A DNA stretch of 64,000 bases from Planctomycetota bacterium. GTDB taxonomy: Bacteria; Planctomycetota; UBA1135. The notes beneath the pieces were generated by a model, which was not told where the DNA came from, did not search any database, and worked only from the letters and a program-made list of their open reading frames with translations. The stretch covers positions 1-64,000 of the forward strand of contig JAAESM010000003.1 of assembly GCA_024229395.1 (NCBI GenBank). Reading direction: 5' to 3'. Positions 61,412 through 64,000 of this stretch are shown here, piece by piece. Each line of letters begins with the position of its first letter. The stretch's first letter is position 1. A program made the translations under genes and the position numbers.

Positions 61412-62164
61412 ATGACTAAGTACTCTGCCTTCGCACTCATCGCCCTCCTGCCTTGCGCTTACCTTCTTCCTACCCAGGATCCGGTTAAGAGCAAAGAGGT
61501 CGCTCCAACCGTTATCGAGGAAGAGACTGATATTCCTTTCCCGATCTGGATGGACATGTTCGTCGGCGAGAAAGTCGGCGACAAGGATAAGCAAGAACGC
61601 CACTACATCTGCGGCACTGGTGTGCGTGAGAAGTACTTCATTGGCGTTGATGTCTACGGATTCGCTTACTACGTGGAGAAGGCGAAAGCCGTGCCCGCAC
61701 TGAAGAAGGCGCACAAGTCCGGGATCTCCTTCAAAAAATTGCTGAAGGACAAGACCTTCCACAAGGCGGTCATGGCTGACACCTACAACAAGTCGATGCG
61801 CTGGGTCATGGCTCGCGACGTCGACGGTGAAGATGTCGCCGAAGCCTTTGATGAGTTCCTTGAGCCAGGTATCCGCGACATTGCCGGCTCCGACAAGGAG
61901 CTGCGCGCTGGCTTGAAAGCCATGCGTGAAATGCGCGCTTACTTCGCATCTGGTGAACTCGAGGAAGAAGACGAGCTGATTTTCCTTTGGGAGACTGGTG
62001 GCAAGATGCACACCTATCTCAATGGCCGCAAGCTCGGCAAGATTGCCAACATTCACTTGTGCTATGCATTGTTCGATGTTTTCGTAGGTTTCGACCCGGT
62101 CGATGAAGATGGCCGCGAGAATATCTACAAGGGCATGGTGAAAATGGTCGAAAAGGCTAAGTAG
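61412..62164 (+). CDS. secreted chalcone-isomerase-like domain protein
   Basis: A 250-residue exported protein (signal MTKYSAFALIALLPCAYLLP). The central part carries the bacterial chalcone isomerase-like pattern: CGTGVREKYFIGVDVYGFAYYVE, a helical KSMRWVMARDVDGEDVAEAFDEFL, then ELIFLWETGGKMHTYLNG and LCYALFDVFVGFDPV. Such proteins bind fatty-acid-like ligands or are uncharacterised; true flavonoid chemistry is unlikely. It is followed by a PilZ-like gene after 20 bases. Confidence 0.8.
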   Translation: MTKYSAFALIALLPCAYLLPTQDPVKSKEVAPTVIEEETDIPFPIWMDMFVGEKVGDKDKQERHYICGTGVREKYFIGVDVYGFAYYVEKAKAVPALKKAHKSGISFKKLLKDKTFHKAVMADTYNKSMRWVMARDVDGEDVAEAFDEFLEPGIRDIAGSDKELRAGLKAMREMRAYFASGELEEEDELIFLWETGGKMHTYLNGRKLGKIANIHLCYALFDVFVGFDPVDEDGRENIYKGMVKMVEKAK

Positions 62165-62184
62165 ACACCCGTCTAGGTAAAAAC

Positions 62185-62445
62185 ATGACTGATCGCGAAA
62201 GACGTCGTAGTGAGCGCAAGGAGCATCAAGCGCCAACTGCCATGATCCTGGCCGCCGGATCGCTGGAAGGCGAAACGGTCAACGCTTCTTCCCACGGCTT
62301 GCTGATCCGCGCCACCGGCCGGATCTCAGTAGTCGTCAAAATCGACGGTAAGGAATACCGCGGCCGCCTCGTGCGTGCTGAGCCGATGGTGGATGGCGGA
62401 ACTTATTACGCCCTCGACCTCGATGACCAGTTCCTGAACGACTGA
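62185..62445 (+). CDS. PilZ-like domain protein
   Basis: An 86-residue protein with RRRSERKEHQAPTAMIL, NASSHGLLIRATG and GRLVRAEPMVDGGTYYALDL. This is the PilZ layout RR...R, (D/N).S..G, then a final strand. The second motif has NASSHG in place of (D/N)xSxxG with correct spacing, so c-di-GMP binding is possible but not certain. It may be co-transcribed with the chalcone-isomerase-like gene. Confidence 0.7.
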   Translation: MTDRERRRSERKEHQAPTAMILAAGSLEGETVNASSHGLLIRATGRISVVVKIDGKEYRGRLVRAEPMVDGGTYYALDLDDQFLND

Positions 62446-62486
62446 TCTCACGCCCAAAGTGGTGCGTTATGGCCTACAATAGGGCC

Positions 62487-62798
62487 ATGCCCACCATGCT
62501 GGCCGCCTTCGTCGTTTTCGTCATTGCACTGACTGCAATGGCCATCGGTGTGCTGCTGTCCGGTCGCAAGCTGGCTAAATCCTGCGGTGGCCTAGCCGAT
62601 GCCGTGGAAGGCGATTTGCTTGGTGGCGATTGCGTTTGTTCACGCAAGGACGCCGATATCTGCGCCTCGGATGAAGGCAACGAGATGGTGCTGCTCGCTG
62701 AGTTGGGCAACCCCAAGCGTAAGGACTACTTCCGTTCGAGCCGTGAGAACGGTGGCGACGGCGGCGCGGCCCAGCGCCTCGATGAGTTCAACGTTTAG
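62487..62798 (+). CDS. nqrM: NqrM-like Na+-NQR maturation protein
   Basis: A 103-residue protein with one membrane helix (MLAAFVVFVIALTAMAIGVLL) and the four-Cys pattern of NqrM: SCGGLADAV, then GDCVCSRKDADIC. NqrM delivers Fe to the NqrD/NqrE site of Na+-translocating NADH:quinone reductase. The tail is ~35 residues longer than usual. A TACAAT hexamer ends 6 bases before ATG 62487; ATGs at 62469 and 62496 are alternatives. The 3' end overlaps apbE by 4 bases in convergent orientation. nqrA-F are not in the window. Confidence 0.7.
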   Translation: MPTMLAAFVVFVIALTAMAIGVLLSGRKLAKSCGGLADAVEGDLLGGDCVCSRKDADICASDEGNEMVLLAELGNPKRKDYFRSSRENGGDGGAAQRLDEFNV

Positions 62799-63886
62799 TC
62801 CTGCAGTTCTGGGAAACCAGGACTCCGGTCGGTCATAAGGGTGTCACCATCACGGATGATCATGTAACACTCCACATGATTGATCCCGCGGATCAACTTC
62901 ATGCCTTCTTCCGGTCCGAGCACCATGCAAGTCGTGGCCAGTGCGTCGGCAAGCATGCAGTTGGGGGCAAGAACCGTGACCGATGCCAAGTCATGTTTGA
63001 CCGGCACTCCATAACGCGGATCGATGGTATGTGAAATACGTTCGCCATCAACGTAACGGAAGTTGCGATAGTCGCCGCTGGTTGCCACAGCCACCGTGCC
63101 AAGTTGCAAGACGGCCTGCAGGTCTTGACCGGCATTCGACATGTCGCGCGGAGCATCAATGCCAATGCGCCATGCGCCACCACTCGGCGATTTGCCTGCG
63201 GTGCGTAGTTCGCCACCGACTTCGACCATATAGTCCGTCCAGCCTTGTTCCTTCAGTGCTTCGCAGACGGCATCGACGCCATAACCCTTGGCAATGGCGG
63301 ATAGGTCAATCTTCAGACCATCGACCGTCTTTCGCAAAGTGTGGCGATCACCAACGGTGAGCTTTTTCCAACCGCAGATTTCCAATGTGGCTTGCAGTTC
63401 ATCCTCTGTGGGGGCGGTGCCGCTTGGAGTTGCCGGCCCGAATCCCCATAGGTCCACCAGAGGCATCACGGTCGCATCGAAGGCACCATGCGACAGTGCC
63501 GCAATGCGTTGCGCTTCCCGTACCACCATGGCGGTCTCAGCACTGACCTTAAAGGCGGTGCCGGCGGTGGCCAAAGCGAAACGACTGATCTCAGACTCCG
63601 GCTTGTAGGTCGACATACGTTGGTCGACGCGATCCAGTGCATCTTGGATCGCTGCCAGAGTTTCCGCGGCGTCGGTGCCATTGGCGTTGGACACGACTGC
63701 GATCGTTGCGTTCCAGGTGACCCCCATGGTCTTGCCGCTGAAAGCAAGTTTGGGGCGCTCTTGTGCTGGATCAGAGCTGCTGCTGCCGCCGTCATGTTCC
63801 GAGGAGGAGTGCGTACAGGCGCCAGCGAGCAGGCTGACTGCGATCAGGAGCAGGCACGAAAACGAGCGGGCAAAGACGCGCGGCAT
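62795..63886 (-). CDS. apbE: FAD:protein FMN transferase ApbE (lipoprotein)
   Basis: A 363-residue periplasmic lipoprotein (lipobox LLAGAC, Cys24) that transfers FMN from FAD to a Thr/Ser of target proteins such as NqrB, NqrC or RnfG. Motifs are FSGKTMGVTWNATI, YKPESEISRF, GAFDATVMPLVDLWGFGP, the flavin/Mg site KIDLSAIAKGYGVDAV, VEVGGELRTAG, GDYRNFRYVDGERISHTIDPRYG and DALATTCMVLG. All are typical. It pairs functionally with NqrM next door. Confidence 0.95.
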   Translation of the reverse strand: MPRVFARSFSCLLLIAVSLLAGACTHSSSEHDGGSSSSDPAQERPKLAFSGKTMGVTWNATIAVVSNANGTDAAETLAAIQDALDRVDQRMSTYKPESEISRFALATAGTAFKVSAETAMVVREAQRIAALSHGAFDATVMPLVDLWGFGPATPSGTAPTEDELQATLEICGWKKLTVGDRHTLRKTVDGLKIDLSAIAKGYGVDAVCEALKEQGWTDYMVEVGGELRTAGKSPSGGAWRIGIDAPRDMSNAGQDLQAVLQLGTVAVATSGDYRNFRYVDGERISHTIDPRYGVPVKHDLASVTVLAPNCMLADALATTCMVLGPEEGMKLIRGINHVECYMIIRDGDTLMTDRSPGFPELQD

Positions 63887-64000
63887 GGGGGAATTCTAAC
63901 GGCCTGTTGCGAAGAGGCCGACGCGCATTTTCAGCACCAAATTCCATAGAAGCAACTCGAATAAGCGACCAAAAGGTATACAATGCTCTCCGAGGACAAA
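63887..64000 (+). other. right-end intergenic region with possible gene start
   Basis: The 114 bases after apbE's start hold a -10-like TATACAAT at 63977-63984 and an ATG at 63983 followed by six open codons (MLSEDK) to the window edge. Whether this is a promoter or a start codon cannot be decided from this window. Confidence 0.25.

Noticed and set aside
1-64000. CRISPR arrays, insertion sequences, rRNA genes, phage integration sites
   Set aside because: No regularly spaced repeats, transposase motifs, rRNA signatures or att-like duplication at the tRNA were seen.

Overview
The window is a gene-dense, moderately GC-rich bacterial chromosome segment with short intergenic gaps and many 4-base stop/start overlaps (ATGA, GTGA, TTGA). 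The mixture of genes suggests a Gram-negative, aerobic bacterium, probably Planctomycetota or a close relative. The pointers are sulfatase-like enzymes, a giant quinoprotein-like beta-propeller with a LamG and a methyltransferase-like domain, carboxypeptidase-regulatory-like repeats, a TonB/TonB-dependent receptor pair, a fused CcoNO oxidase and a eukaryote-like adenylosuccinate lyase. The phylum is an inference and was not checked by a search.

Layout. 1-13.3 kb is mostly housekeeping: a cut acetyltransferase, ispF/ispD, a large anchored repeat protein, a ruvC-HhH-nadC-vanZ-purB run, a Cys-rich repeat lipoprotein on the other strand, a TIM-barrel/DHH phosphoesterase pair, tRNA-Gly(GCC) and a 7Fe ferredoxin. 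13.4-17.4 kb is a plsY-gpsA-peptidase-phosphatase operon. 17.5-26.7 kb is a surface and iron region: a TonB-like protein and its receptor, a pectate-lyase-fold protein, a VOC/zinc-ribbon gene broken by an in-frame TGA, a Fur-box-controlled operon on the minus strand (FG-GAP protein, lipidated CbiX-like chelatase, PepSY membrane protein), and a divergent ferritin-like gene with a frameshift. 26.8-31.6 kb holds glyS, ptsI, a four-repeat Myb-like protein and DUF971. 31.6-41.9 kb holds a polytopic GT-C-like protein and three paralogous membrane-anchored alkaline-phosphatase-superfamily enzymes with Thr at the nucleophile position, interleaved with a VWA protein. 42.9-51.9 kb is a complete cbb3 oxidase structural and assembly cluster (ccoNO-Q-P-G-H-TauE/SafE-like-I-S). 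51.9-53.4 kb is a degraded minus-strand patch. 53.5-61.3 kb is an operon of the giant propeller protein, a membrane-anchored protein of unknown function, an FtsX-type ABC permease with its ATPase, and a LysE exporter. The right end has a chalcone-isomerase-like protein, a PilZ-like protein, an NqrM-like protein and ApbE.

Themes. Respiration (cbb3, NqrM/ApbE) and metal handling (Fur operon, ferritin, TonB system, copper ATPase) dominate. At least three genes carry single-base or nonsense lesions, two of them at short G runs. They may be genuine pseudogenes, recoding sites or consensus errors. Many first-in-operon genes have a TAnnnT hexamer ending about 6-9 bases before the start codon and no Shine-Dalgarno sequence, which suggests frequent leaderless transcripts. 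The observation most worth following is the Fur-controlled operon with the extracytoplasmic chelatase-like lipoprotein. No CRISPR array, insertion sequence, rRNA or riboswitch was seen. No gene-free stretch longer than 300 bases exists.
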